A stretch of 64,000 bases of DNA from Morella rubra (taxonomy: Eukaryota; Streptophyta; Magnoliopsida; Fagales; Myricaceae), in NCBI GenBank assembly GCA_003952965.2, contig CM025851.1, forward strand, positions 31,445,102-31,509,101. The letters run 5' to 3'. The notes below the pieces were generated by a model. That model had not been told where the DNA came from, made no database searches, and worked only from the letters and a program-made list of their open reading frames with translations. Made by a program: the position numbers and the translations under genes. Shown here piece by piece: positions 25,174 through 36,900 of the stretch; positions within the stretch are counted from its first letter, which is position 1; the number at the start of each line of letters is the position of its first letter.

Positions 25174-25654
25174 TAGTGGCAGAATCAAGACTCAAGTTGA
25201 GGGGAGGCAGACTAATAAAGCGAAATGATAATTTTTTTTTCTTAAGTAATGCAAAAAGTGTTTTAGAGTTAAAATATCAATATAATCTTGTCCTGCAATG
25301 TCAAATGTTTACTTGCAGTAGCGAAGCTAGAAATTTATCTTTGGGGGTAAAATATGATGTTTATTTTTATTTTTATATTATATGCTTTACTATACATGAT
25401 CTAAAAAGAGTTTAAAAATATTAAAAGAGGAGAAAACACTTCTGATCTATTTTAAAATAAATATATTTTTTAAATTTCAGAACCTTTTACTATTCATAAG
25501 TTAGAGTTTTAAGAAAAATTCTAGAATTTTGAATTTAAGTTGAATCTCGAATTTTTTTAGTGCTATCAAATGTGTTTTTAAATTTTGTCAAAACTAAAAG
25601 TGATCGGTTATTGTTAAATATTCAAGGCCAAAAATTTGTATCCGTCCGCCACTG
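25174..25654. mobile_element. hAT element(s) at the 3' end of the TYDC/AAS remnant
   Basis: The left end TAGTGGCAGAATCAAGACTCAAG matches the start of the element at 16722, and the right end is TCCGTCCGCCACTG. Flanks are GTGGTAAG (25166-25173) and GTGCTAAG (25655-25662), an 8-bp duplication with one mismatch. A second terminus-like phrase (CAGTAGCGAAGCTAGAA) begins at 25316, so this may be two related elements fused or nested. Confidence 0.7.
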
Positions 25655-26905
25655 GTGCTAAGTATGGCAGTCGCGTGCTCTGAACCACTTTCCAAGCAGT
25701 GATAACATGTCTTCTTCTACGAGAGTAGGACCAACTGCAAACCGTATCACATAAACTCCCCCAACTATGGAATGCATCATGTAAACACGGCCTGATATGT
25801 TGATCGACTCCAATAACTTCCTGTTAAGCTCGTTTGCATTTTCAGCTTCCTCTACGTAATTACTATCACCGTCATCAACTTTTCCATTTGTGTTAGTTTC
25901 CTTTCCCATTGCTGATGGCAACACCTTGAAGCAAACCAGTATCTTGTAGCCACAATTTCAAACCTCTTGTCCACTTCCACAAGCCCTTCAAAAAGCTTTG
26001 CCATTTTGATATGACTTCTTAGAAAGTCCCTAAGGTTAGCCACACCATTACTCCTAAGCACAAACCATAATTTCAAAGCTCGAAATCTTCGGCTCAGGGT
26101 TATTTGCCAATCTTTATAGTTCATCACTTCCCTTGAATCGGTGGCTTTGTTCCTCAAGAACTCGGGGGTTGTTGAGAGGGATTTGATCAAGGCACCGAGA
26201 TCTTTTACCCAGAGGCAGTAACAATCAAAAGTGGTTAAGAACCATTTATGGGCATTGAGATTGAACGAGTTTGCAGCCTCAACGCCATCCATGAAATGCC
26301 GAAACTCAGGACAAATGCAAGCGCATCCAGCATAAGCAGCATCGATGTGGACCCACACACCATAAGTGTTTGCCACTTCGCTTAAGGACCCTAGTGGATC
26401 AATGGCAGTTGTTGAAGTTGTCCCCACAGTGGCACATAGTAACAATGGGCCTAGGCCAGCTTCTATGTTTGCGCAAATTGAGGATCGTAGTGAGTCTGGC
26501 GAGAGCCCAAATGATGTTGACTTACTGGTCTCAATGGCTCTGAAATTATATGGATGGATTCCGGCTATTAATCGAGCTGCTTTCTGGAGTGCCCTATGTG
26601 TTTGTTTCGACCCATACACCACCAACTTTTTCATATTCTCTCTCCCTATTCGGCTCAACGTTTGATCTCTTGCAGAGATGAGTGTGCAAAAAATGGCCTC
26701 ACATGTAGTCCCCTGTAGCACACCTCCACCATTGCCAGAGAAAAGGAATTCCTTGGGCAGTTGAAGCATCTCTCCAACCCAATCCATGACTATTTTCTCC
26801 AACTCAGTAGCGGCTGGTGATGAAATCCAGCTGAATCAGACCACATTGAATCAGGCGCTAAGCATCTTGCCAAGAATTCCCGCTATGCTTCTAGTACATT
26901 GGAAG
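25655..26905 (-). pseudogene. TYDC/AAS (group II PLP decarboxylase), C-terminal three quarters
   Basis: The minus-strand frame from 26802 holds the family core: SSPAATE just upstream, [30 protein letters not shown] and NLNAHKWF, where the PLP-binding lysine codon is 26245-26247, then [16 protein letters not shown] and, in a shifted frame, VYMMHSIVGGVYVIRFAVG. Upstream of 26802 the reading continues as family sequence with two in-frame stops (in the MLS-A-FNVV-F stretch). A frame change occurs near 25930 and another near 25700. Together with the hAT and CACTA insertions this makes it a clear pseudogene. The active-loop residue usually Tyr in decarboxylases is Phe here (TPEFLRNK, codon 26158-26160), as in aromatic aldehyde synthases. 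The native enzymes act on tyrosine or phenylalanine in the cytosol. Confidence 0.9.
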
Positions 26906-27975
26906 CAAAGGCGGAACTAAGACTCAATGGGAAGGAGGCAAACTCCTAAAGCGAAATGACAAATTTTTTTTTTTCTACTTAACGTAAAAAATGTCTTAAA
27001 ATTAAAATTTTTTCTAAAGAGTGCTACCTGAGCATCCTGGACAAATGCTCTAAGCTCATAAAAAAAAAAAAAATCCTGGAAAGACTAACACAAGGACTAA
27101 AATATTTACCACTTTGTGAAGAAGAACAACATGATCTTGCAACAGATTTATTTTTCAAACAAGCAGAAACTAGAATTAAAACTATCAAAATTTCCATAAA
27201 CTCCATACTGCACTACATAGTAGAATAATGAATAAAAGCTAAGAAAAAATTACCAATCGAAAAGAACTAAGCACGTAACATTTTTGAATTTAATGCCTAT
27301 ATGACAATTCAAAGATACTACGACCTAATAGCAAATTAAAAGAAACTAAGTACATTATAAGCTTATTAAGAAAATAACGACTAATCAGTTGATTTATTGA
27401 AAAAGAGTGAACACCCAAATATGCAACTGGAATATTTGATCTTTTTCTCTTTTTAAGCCATATTTCTTATTCGTTTTGAAATCCTCCAAAAATAAAGAAA
27501 TAGAAAAAATGAGCCCATATCTTTGAAGTGCTTATTTGATGACCCTTTTCTTCAACACAAAGATTGCAGATAGAAACTGAACAAAGCTTTTATTTTTTTC
27601 TCTCTCTAAAGTACAGAGTTTTACTCGAATGCCTATGTATTGAAGGAGAGAAATAGTACAACCCCCAATGCTCTTCTTTAATCGAGAATATTCAAAACTC
27701 TTCTCTTAAGCTCCCGGGGCCAGATTGTCAGTCACCCACACCTAACCAAAAGTTACAAACCCGGAAACAATATACACGGGGAGAATGAAGAAAACAAGAA
27801 GAAGACTTTAAATGAGCGAAACATGTGATCACCCATCAACATCGAGATTCGAGATTCACAAACAGATTCTATAGTCTAGGGGGGGTGGCCATATTAAAAA
27901 ATAAAATAAAATTTAACAGATTTTCAGGCGGTGGAGGGCAGCTGACCCCATTGCCCCTCGCTAGTTCCGCCTGTG
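26906..27975. mobile_element. non-autonomous hAT element (1070 bp) inside the TYDC/AAS pseudogene
   Basis: Ends are CAAAGGCGGAACTAAGACTCA and TAGTTCCGCCTGTG. It is flanked by perfect 8-bp duplications ATTGGAAG (26898-26905 and 27976-27983). Just inside the left end GCGAAATGACAAATTTT matches the elements at 16722 and 25174, so it is the same family. The interior is AT-rich with no transposase. It interrupts the TYDC codons that encode FFAYFP. Confidence 0.92.
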
Positions 27976-27998
27976 ATTGGAAGTAAGCAAAGAAGTTA
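27976..27998 (-). pseudogene. TYDC/AAS sliver between two transposons
   Basis: The minus-strand TTCTTTGCTTACTTCC encodes FFAYF, the residues that follow QSPN in the family. It is bounded by the hAT duplication on one side and the CACTA target base triplet on the other, and bridges the fragments at 33294-33486 and 25655-26905. Confidence 0.85.
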
Positions 27999-28799
27999 TA
28001 CTACAAGAAATGTTGGCTCCAACGAAGGCGGCTTCCGTAGCCGAAACAACCAAAATTCGTCACAAAAACTTTGCCGCCACGGAATGAGGTCGTCGAAGCG
28101 TGGTCGACTTTGCCCTATGCTAAGAGCCCTGATTCTATGACAGAAACTCTATGTTAGCACTGGTCCAGCAACGTTGACTGTTGATTTCGTTGGGGGAAGA
28201 TACCCAGCTCCATTGTTGAAGGCTGCGGTTAATTGGACGGGGTGGTCGAAGTTGACCTTCACTGACGAATGCCCATGGCGTAAAGAGAGCTCTTCACCGA
28301 CGAATGCCCATAGCATCAAGAGTGAGGTTAGCGAAGACGACGACACTCTTAACGCTCATTCCTATGGAGAGTAATGTTTGCCAACTAATTGTGTTTGGTA
28401 GTAAGACTTTTGTTCGTGACTATGGTGGCCATTAATTTCAAAAGAATAAATTAATGTTTTGTTCACGTGATGGCATATTGGCATTGTTTGTCAAAGATTC
28501 AAGACATGCAATTTTTTATATTATATTATTTCTCTATGAATATATTCCATTTTATTTGAATTTACATTTTCCTTCCCTGGGGACTCATCTCCTCATTTCA
28601 ATTGGAATAAAGAAGACATAGTTCTCAAGCAACAAATTCTGCATAGTAGAAATCTCCAGAAACAGAGTCTCATGTAGATCTATATATATACAAGTCATAC
28701 ACCAACAATGGGGCAATATTTAGAATGCAAATACATAGTTTTTGCATCTATATTACTCACAAAATGAAGTAGCTGACTGATTAAGTAATACCTACAACC

Positions 28800-29110
28800 T
28801 GATCTACATAGAACTCTTCGATCACATGATCATCCTCTAAATTCAAAAGGTTCATTTGCTAGCTTGACAAATTAAAATACTGGAGTCCATCTTGAGTAGC
28901 TCCACACTGCTTGTAATTGCTAACTAGAATTTCCTTGAAAAGTGAAGAAGTTCAGCTTGATCTACATAGAACTCTTCGATCACCTGATCACCTTCTAAAT
29001 TCAGAAGGTTCATTTGCTAGCTTGACAAATTAAAATGTTGGAGTCCATCTTGAGTAGCTCCACATTGCTTGCAATTGCTACTATAATTTCCTTGAAAAAT
29101 GAGAAAGTTC
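28800..29110. repeat. two-copy tandem duplication, period about 158 bp
   Basis: The phrase GATCTACATAGAACTCTTCG starts at 28801 and again at about 28960. Both copies continue through GTTCATTTGCTAGCTTGAC and GAGTCCATCTTGAGTAGCTC with a few differences. It lies in the CACTA interior. Confidence 0.85.
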
Positions 29111-30179
29111 AAAAGTTAGATCAGATCTTCAAAACCCCTGCCACCATGCCTCTGCAGAAGTGTAAAATACCAAAAACAAGGCAAGTTTAGAACCTTGGAC
29201 CTTCCTCAGAACCACAGTCTTCACCTGTTAATTGTGAATGGATAATATACTAAACAAGTGTACAAACCAACTGGTAGAAAATAAAAATGAAAACGGCTCC
29301 ACAGAGTTGCAGGCATATGTCTTCACAGAAACTTGTCTGATTTCAAGCTCAAACAGATGATACATTTTATGCAAGGTGTTTCAGTGAATTTAGAGACCAA
29401 CAGCTTTTATCAAAATCGAAAACTTTTGCCATGGATTACTTGAGGTGATGAGAGAACGTGGTGGGAGTTTTGGACACAGAGTGAAGACAGATCATCACTA
29501 TGAAGTCTAAAAGTAGTTGGTTCCCCAGATCATCATCAACCATTCCAGTCTTTTTAAAATATTCACCTTAGCTTCAATTACATGCTCACCATTCCAGAGA
29601 GTTAAAAATGGTAGCCAAATCTGCAACAAAATGTTTACATTCTTATCTTGGTCTTGGAGCATTAGAAGCCAATTTGCAGGAGCATTTATACTTGAACATT
29701 TGCACAATATATATGTGATTAAGAAAACTAGAGTGACAAAGCAATTGGTCTTGGTGACAAACTAGAATGTCATGCACCCAAGGGGGTAAAGCCTTTCCAG
29801 CAATTTAACGGTTAGTATGATTTTTGTGACATAATATTGATCCCAAAATATATCTTATAAAAAGAACCGATTAATAGCAATATATGTAATATTCTGCATG
29901 ATGTGAGTACGGCTTGCAATTAGAGGAGGCTAAATTGACCCATAATATGCATTTGACATCAAGATTAAATCACAACAAACAGGCCTTAATCTATCAAACC
30001 AAGATTTAACTGCAGCTTCCTCTTTCTTACACTCCCGTAGGAGTGACTCGCAAAGATCATATCTCCATTTGAGTTTTATGAAGTGTATCCTGACGTAGAA
30101 ACAACGAGATTGTGATCAATTAGGCTTATCAAATCAGAACTTGCTCAGTGTAGATATCTCTAGCATGTGTAGTTCAAGG

Positions 30180-31080
30180 AATTAGAACTTACCAAAACTT
30201 GGCAAAGCAACAACTGGTGAGGAAATAGCATGATCAGCATCAACGTCAGATTTCTTGGGAGTAACAACATGCACATTTTCAAAATCTACATATCCCCTAG
30301 AGTTATCCATCTTCATCCCTTGCATTTAACAAGTAACAGAGGACATAACTATAGCACCACTTATCACACTAATTGAAAATATACTTTCGAGCAATGTGTC
30401 ATTTTGTCACCAAAATCCAGTGCCTGATATGTGTAACTGGAAAACAAAAGGTAAGAAAATTCCTGACTAATTCAAACTTTCAGAATTTGTAATTGTAGAT
30501 ACCATTTGCTGTAGACAAACTGGGCTATGAACCAATTACACCACTTGAATGCATTTCAGATTTGTCACAATCGATATCAGCAAAAGGAATTTACTTTTTC
30601 ACTGTCTTCTCATCCCACTTGCTGGAGCTATCAAATAACTGCAGAGAGACAGATACTTGTTCAAACCACCTAGCACGATACAAAAATTTCTCAGCATCAT
30701 TTTTTCTCCCAATAACCACTACACTAGCTTCTTCTGCTGCAACCCTCTTGTCTCCATGGCTATAATTCAATGTACAAAAATTTCTCAGCATCATTTTTTC
30801 TCCCAATAACCACTACACTAGCTTCTTCTGCTGCAACCCTCTTGTCTCCATGGCTATAATTCAATGTACAAAAATTTCTCAGCATCATTTTTTCTCCCAA
30901 TAACCACTACACTAGCTTCTTCTGCTGCAACCCTCTTGTCTCCATGGCTATAATTCAATGAAACATCATAATCAGCGTCTTTCGCCCCAACTTCGTGATC
31001 AAACAAGTCAGGACCAGTAGCTTCTTGAATAAACTGTATATCATCATTACAGACTTTATTCTCATTACTTGAATTTCTTT
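30180..31080 (-). pseudogene. decayed exon-like coding sequence inside CACTA family 1
   Basis: Minus-strand frames include MDNSRGYVDFENVHVV (30310 downwards, ending at a donor-like GTAAGT near 30195) and, upstream, a frame with FIQEATGPDLFDHEVGAKD, then NYSHGDKRVAAEEASVVVIG and RWFEQVSVSLQLFDSSS. The composition is protein-like with acidic patches. I do not recognise the family; it could be an element-encoded accessory protein or captured host exons. A 94-bp triplication (30680-30961) shifts the frame, since 94 is not a multiple of three. Confidence 0.4.
30680..30961. repeat. 94-bp perfect tandem triplication
   Basis: The units start ACAAAAATTTCTCAGCATC at 30680, 30774 and 30868. The first two are identical over 94 bp and the third differs only at its last base. 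Such identity implies a recent event. Confidence 0.95.
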
Positions 31081-31166
31081 ACGACAAAACAAAAGAAAAT
31101 GAAAGTTAGAGGAACAAAACAAAAAAGAGCCTCGCCCATGGTATTATATCCTACAAAACCGGAACT

Positions 31167-32573
31167 TAGGGCTGTTCAGTGCCACCGGAAAAATCCGGTG
31201 GCACCGGCACCGGTGCCGGTTTAGTCTTTTACAAAAAACCCGGTGGTATTCCCGGTTCCCGGGTACCGGGAAACCGAATTTTTTTTTTTAAAACAAAACT
31301 AACCGTTTTGTCCCCTCTCCTCTCCTCCTCCTGTTCCCCATTTCTTCGTGTTTCTTCAAACTCCAAACGACAGATCCCCCCTCCCGAAGCTTCTTGCCCA
31401 TCCCACCCCGTGCCTTTCTCTCTCCCTCCCCTCCCTCTCCGGTGGCAGTGGCACAACCTTTCGCAGACCACCATGCCTGCCAGCTGCCGCGCCTCCCGTC
31501 ACCGACCACAACCTCTTCATTTTCTCCCCTCCTTCACGCGTCAATCTCTCATCTCTTCTGCCAAATCTCTCTCAAGGATTGAGATTCATTTAGGTATGTT
31601 ATTAAAAATTAATGGGTTTGTTGATTTTAAGTTGTTCTATTGAAAATGTTGCTTAACTTTTCCCCCTTGTTAATTTGTTTGTTGTTTTTAGGGTTTATGC
31701 TCAACGTGTCTAATACTACTTGAGATGCATACCCATGAAAACTACTGCATATCCCTGAAAATTTTATGCTCAATAAAATTTGTTGTTCTATTGAAAACTG
31801 TTACCCAACTTGAGATGCATACCCCCGAAACTTCTAACTGGTAGAGATGGAATCGGCTTGATCTCTTCTTTCTGTGTTTTTTTCTCTTTTTTCCTAATTG
31901 TGGTCTAAAACAAAGAGTCTCAATGATTCTGGCATAGAATTCTCTACTAATGGCCAAGAGGAAATAGAATTGAAAGGAAGTCAATCCACGAATTGGGTTG
32001 CAGTTTGGATCATTTATACATTAGCCATATAGTTTAGTTGTCCACTATGCATAGTAAATGCTCTCCTAATCAGGTGGCGTCCAATACTACTGCATTGCTC
32101 TAGAATTATTAACACTTGAATTAGGTTTTTGCAGGCGGGAATAGTTGTTCAAAGAATTATTATCATTTGAATTTGGTTTGTGAAGGCCGAATAAAATATT
32201 GTTTTCTCCATATTATTCAATTACCCATTACTTATATGATTCATATTATATTAATCAAAGATCTTTTAAGATGATCTTTCTTTAATTTTATTGATTTTGG
32301 ATTTCATTATTTTAGATTTTATTAATTTGTGATCAATGGACCAAAAGAAAAAGAAAAAAATACATGGGCAAAGTGCATAATATGCTAAAAAATGGCCTAA
32401 TATGAATGTAGGTTAACCGGAAACCGTCACCGCTAAAACCGCCACCGCTAAGTCGGTTTTTGCCTTAACGGTGTAGGTGTAGGTGTAGGTGGCAATTATT
32501 TAAAACCGGTATATCCGGTGTAGGTGCCGGTTTTGGCCAAAACCGGCACCTACACCGGGGTTGAACAGCCCTA
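31167..32573. mobile_element. hAT element (1407 bp), TAGGGCTGTTCA termini, perfect 8-bp target duplication
   Basis: It starts TAGGGCTGTTCAG and ends TTGAACAGCCCTA. Both flanks are CCGGAACT (31159-31166 and 32574-32581). Both ends are packed with ACCGG / CCGGT motifs, likely transposase-binding subterminal repeats. Behind the left end is a CT-rich leader-like stretch (31300-31600) followed by a donor-like site, as expected for the 5' part of an autonomous hAT, but no transposase exon remains. The GC-rich frames at 31179-31643 on both strands look non-coding. It is a different hAT family from the CAGTGGCGGA elements and is nested in the CACTA element. Confidence 0.9.
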
Positions 32574-33293
32574 CCGGAACTCAAATAGGAATACGTGTTT
32601 AAAAACTAAAAGTTACACAGTTTAAAACACAAATTTACACAAAAGGATGTCCTACGTTGCTTTAATTTCCAACCAGCATTTTCTTGACAACCAAATAGCT
32701 AGGCACTATAATTTCAGACTACCGCTAATACGCTGTACAATAACCACTAAAGAAATTAAAAAAAAAGAAGAAGAAGAAAAACTCAAAAAATATTGCGAAA
32801 CTCGGCATTCAATCTCACTCACGTATTTCTTGTCGAGAGTGGATGTGGAAGGCTGCCGACACCATCTATTGAGACATCTCTCCCCCAAATTGCACTGCTA
32901 CCATTCAGGAGATTTTGCCCAAACTTTAGTTTGAGTTTTTAGGAGATCTTTTGTCTCCAGTACTCTGCCGCGCTCTGTTTCCAGATTCGAATGCACAAAA
33001 GTTTGAGGGAGCTGTGTCTCCTGCTTTTATCCCGTTTTCAAATTTCTTTTTACTCTTACCGGCGCCTATGTCTGGTCACTAGAAGTTTAGAGGTCCCTAC
33101 TTTAGCAACCACGTGATTTTCACGTCACTATAGAAGGCTATATTTCGATTAGGTTTTTTTTTTAATAGGTCGGCAATATTCATACTTTTAGCCACCATAC
33201 TGTTTTGTTTCGTCACTATAAATTACCATTTCGTGACTAGAATTTGTTGGTAGTTAAAGAATCTCGTGGATAAAGGCAAATTTTCTTGTAGTG

Positions 33294-33486
33294 TTTGGGC
33301 TTTGCCAATGTGTTATACCTTGAAGTATGTGGGCCTGCATGTCTTGGAGAATGGTCTCGATAGGTTCTGGCTCATATGGGGCCAGCTTTGGCAAGCATTT
33401 CCAAAGATATCCTGGTTCGACTTGGCTTAGAACTGAGAATTTCTCAACATCTTGGAAGTAATCAGCTAGGAAATCTATGACCATAC
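33294..33486 (-). pseudogene. TYDC/AAS fragment between two CACTA-type elements
   Basis: The translation runs [52 protein letters not shown], about 60 residues corresponding to roughly residues 30-95 of the family. It stops exactly at the CACTA family 1 terminus (33293) and begins exactly at the family 2 terminus (33487). It is in register with the sliver at 27976 and the C-terminal part, so these three belong to one original gene. The first about 30 codons are not found on the far side of the family 2 element. Confidence 0.85.
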
Positions 33487-33925
33487 CACTACAAGAAAAA
33501 TAACATTAGGTGTCAAAGCAAATTTTGTCACAAAAGCATGCCTTTCTCTGTCATAAATTTCGTTATGCAAGGTGTGCCAGGAAATACAAAAATCTTTAAA
33601 ACACTTCCGTATGGTATTCACAGGTGACGAAAGGCAAAACGTCACAAATTTGTAACTAGATACATTCATTAGGAATCTGTGAACTCGTTTGAACGGTCTG
33701 TGAAGAAGTGCTCACAGGGTTTAGTTGACAAAACATAGTTGTCACCCATAAGTGATGCAAGTCAAATCGTCACAAAAGCTACAATACCGTCCGAACGACT
33801 GGGATAGTTTGCTTGACTGATTAGCACGTGTCTATTTCAGACAACCATGGAGAATAGCTATTCGCATCCGCATTGGCCACGGCCATCCAAACTCGCATGG
33901 CTATAATTTTTGTGAAAGGTGGTAT

Positions 33926-36900
33926 TGATAGGGTCCCCATCCTAGGCCCCTAACCAATGCCCAAACCCCACAAGTGCAAACTTGTGAGAACAAGTGGCAA
34001 GCACATGGCTCAAAGACAATGCTTGATTGGCTGTCCCATTGAGGTACTTTTCATACTTCGAGCTCTGTTTTTGGTATTTTGGATAAAATAAAAGAGAAAT
34101 TAATAAGAAAGGATGAATGGTTGATAAGGTGGATGATAAGAATCACGTGCCGAAGGTAAAAAAAGCCGAGGCTAATCCTAACCAAGACAAGGGCTTAGTA
34201 AGCCTTTCCCCTATGGAGTATACATTTCTACACAGACAAGTACTGACAGATAAGCAAGCCTAAGCCACCCAAAGGATGACCTAGAACCCGATAGGCGGAA
34301 CAATGATAAGAGAAGGCCAAATCTCAGGAGACCCACGGCCAAGATAAATACCCTTACACTTACCAATGAACCCGGCTCGTCGTCAAGAGGTTGGTTAAGC
34401 AATGGAGACCCACGCCCACCACAAGTAACCTTCCGCTCTTCAAAGACCTTCGGCCACCTTGCAAGGAATTGGCTCAAGGTACGAAAGAACCATGTTCGTA
34501 CCTATATCCTTTCCTAAGACAATGTACCTCTAGAGGAGGCGAATATCTCTCAGGAGATTTTCAAACTCATCTCAGAGAGAAAGGCATCATATCTTTGCTC
34601 CCCTGCTACGCCACAACATAATGGTGTTGCAGAAAGAAGAAACCGAACACTATTAGATATGGTTCGGTCAATGATGAGCATGTCACAATTACCTGTTTAT
34701 TTTTGGGGTTATGCCTTAGAGACAACTGTTTATATTTTAAACAGGATACCCACTAAGTCCGTTCCTAATACTCCATATGAGTTATGGACTGCAAAAAGCC
34801 AAGTCTTGAAACACTTGAGAGTATGGGGATGCCCAGCTCACGTCAAAAAGTTTGACGTGGGGAAGCTAGAGTCAAGGACTGAAAAATGTTTATTTTGGGT
34901 TACCCCAAAAGAGCAACTGGTTATTACTTTTATAACCAAAAGGATCAAAAGGTAATTGTTAGTAGGAATGCGATATTCCTGGAAGATGAGTACAACCTAA
35001 GTGATGGAAAAAGCGAGATTGTTCTTGACGAACAATCAGCTGAACCAGATACTGTGGTAGATAAGATTGATGAAAGGGATATACTGAACCCACTGATGAG
35101 TCTAAAAACTTCAGAACTCAAGAGCCTCGACGCAGTAAAAGAATTAAACCTCCAGTCAGATATGGCATGATAAATGAGATTTATCAAATGCAATTGGAGG
35201 GGTTGGATGATGATCCATATACTTACCAAGAGGCTATCAGTGACAAAGATGCAGCACACTGGAAGATAGCAATGGAATTAAAATGGACTCCATGTACTCC
35301 AATGAGGTCTGGACCTTGTTGATCAACCAGAAGGCCTTAAGCCTATAGGTTGTAAATGGGTGTTCAAAAGAAAACGAGGACTACTGGAGAGGTAGAGACC
35401 TTCAAAGCTAGACTGGTTGCGAAAGGTTATACTCAAAAACATGGTATTGACTATAAGGAAACCTTTTCACCAGTAGCTATGATGAAGTCCATTAGAATCC
35501 TATTGTCAGTCGCCGCTTATTATGATTATGAGATTTGGCAGATGGATGTGAAAACCGCATTTTTGAATGGGTACATCCAAGAGGAGATTTATATGGAACA
35601 ACCTGAAGGTTTCTTTTCTCCTGGACAAGAATCTAAAGTGTGCAAACTGAAAATCCATTTATGGACTAAAATAGGCATCACGTTGCTGGAACATCCGTTT
35701 TGATGAGATGATCAAATCGTTTGGTTTCTCACAAAACATAGATGAATCTTGTGTTTACAAGAGGATTAGTGGGAGTTCAGTAATGTTCCTTATTCTTTAT
35801 GTTGACGATATTCTACTCATGGGGAATGACATCGGTGCAATGTCATCAGTGAAAGTATGGTTAGCGAACCATTTTTCAATAAAAGACCTCGGGGAAGCAT
35901 CCTACATTCTCGGGATCAAAGTGTTTAGAAACCGAGAAAAGAGGCTTTTAGGCTTTCACAAGCCCACTACATTGACAAGATATTGGCACGATATAGCATG
36001 CAGGATGCCAAGAAAGGGTTTTTACCCTTTAGGCATAATATTCATCTCTCAAAAAGATGTCTCCTAAGACAGAGGAAGAGAGAGATAAGATGAGGAAGTT
36101 TCCTTATGCTCTGCTGTAGGAAGCCTCATGTATGCAATGCTTTGTACAAGGCCAGATATCAGTCATGTGTTAGTGTTGTGAGTATATATCAATCAGACTC
36201 AGGCCCTGAGCACTGGACAGTAGTCAAGCATGTTCTCAAATACTTGAGAAGAACCAAACACTATTGTCTAGTGTGTGGTGGAGAGGATATGCTAATTGTC
36301 CAGGGATACACAGATTCAGAATTTTCAATCAGATGTTGATGATAGAAGATCTACATCTGGATTTGTGTTTACATTGGGTAAAGGAGCAGTGAGTTGGAGA
36401 AGTTTCAAGCAGAACACAACTGCTGACTCCACCACTGAGGCAGAATATGTTGCTGCCAGCGAAGCTGCAAAGGAAGCTATGTGGATACAAAAATTCATAC
36501 AATAGAGTCCCCGATCACCATTTATTGTGATAACAATGGTGCTATAGCACAGGCGGTGGAACCTAGGGCTCATCAAAGGACAAAACACATAGAAAGAAGA
36601 TTTCATCTTATTCGTGACATTGTGAATCAGGGTGATGTAGTGATGGCTAAAATAGCATCAGCTGAGAACATTGCAGACCCATTCACTAAACCATTGACTC
36701 AGAAAGTGTTTGAGAAGCATTTAGAGTCTATGGGTGTCAAGTACATGTCTGATTGGTTCTGAGTGCAAGTGGGAGATTGTTAGATGTATGCCCTCAAAAC
36801 CAATCATTTTGCATAATTATGAGATAATTATTATTATTGTTTAATCACTTGTATATTATTTTGGGTACATGCAATGACATAAGATGTCATATTGTTGAGC

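Larger units (their letters stand above)
27999..33293. mobile_element. CACTA (En/Spm-type) element, family 1, about 5.3 kb, inserted in the TYDC/AAS gene
   Basis: The left end TACTACAAGAAATG and right end TTTTCTTGTAGTG are CACTA termini (CACTACAAGAAA), the left with one changed base. Flanks TTA (27996-27998) and TTT (33294-33296) fit a 3-bp duplication of the TYDC triplet TTT, one base changed. The gene sequence on either side joins at codons SPN / FF of the family, so the insertion point is exact. Subterminal motifs (GACGAATGCCCAT on the left, GTCACTA on the right) recur. No CACTA transposase is recognisable, and the element carries a 158-bp duplication, decayed exon-like sequence with a 94-bp triplication, and a nested hAT element. 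Confidence 0.8.

Noticed and set aside
31179-31643. Proline/serine-rich 154-residue protein
   Set aside because: It starts in the CCGG-rich hAT terminus and runs through a CT-rich leader; several overlapping frames on both strands show the same low-complexity bias.
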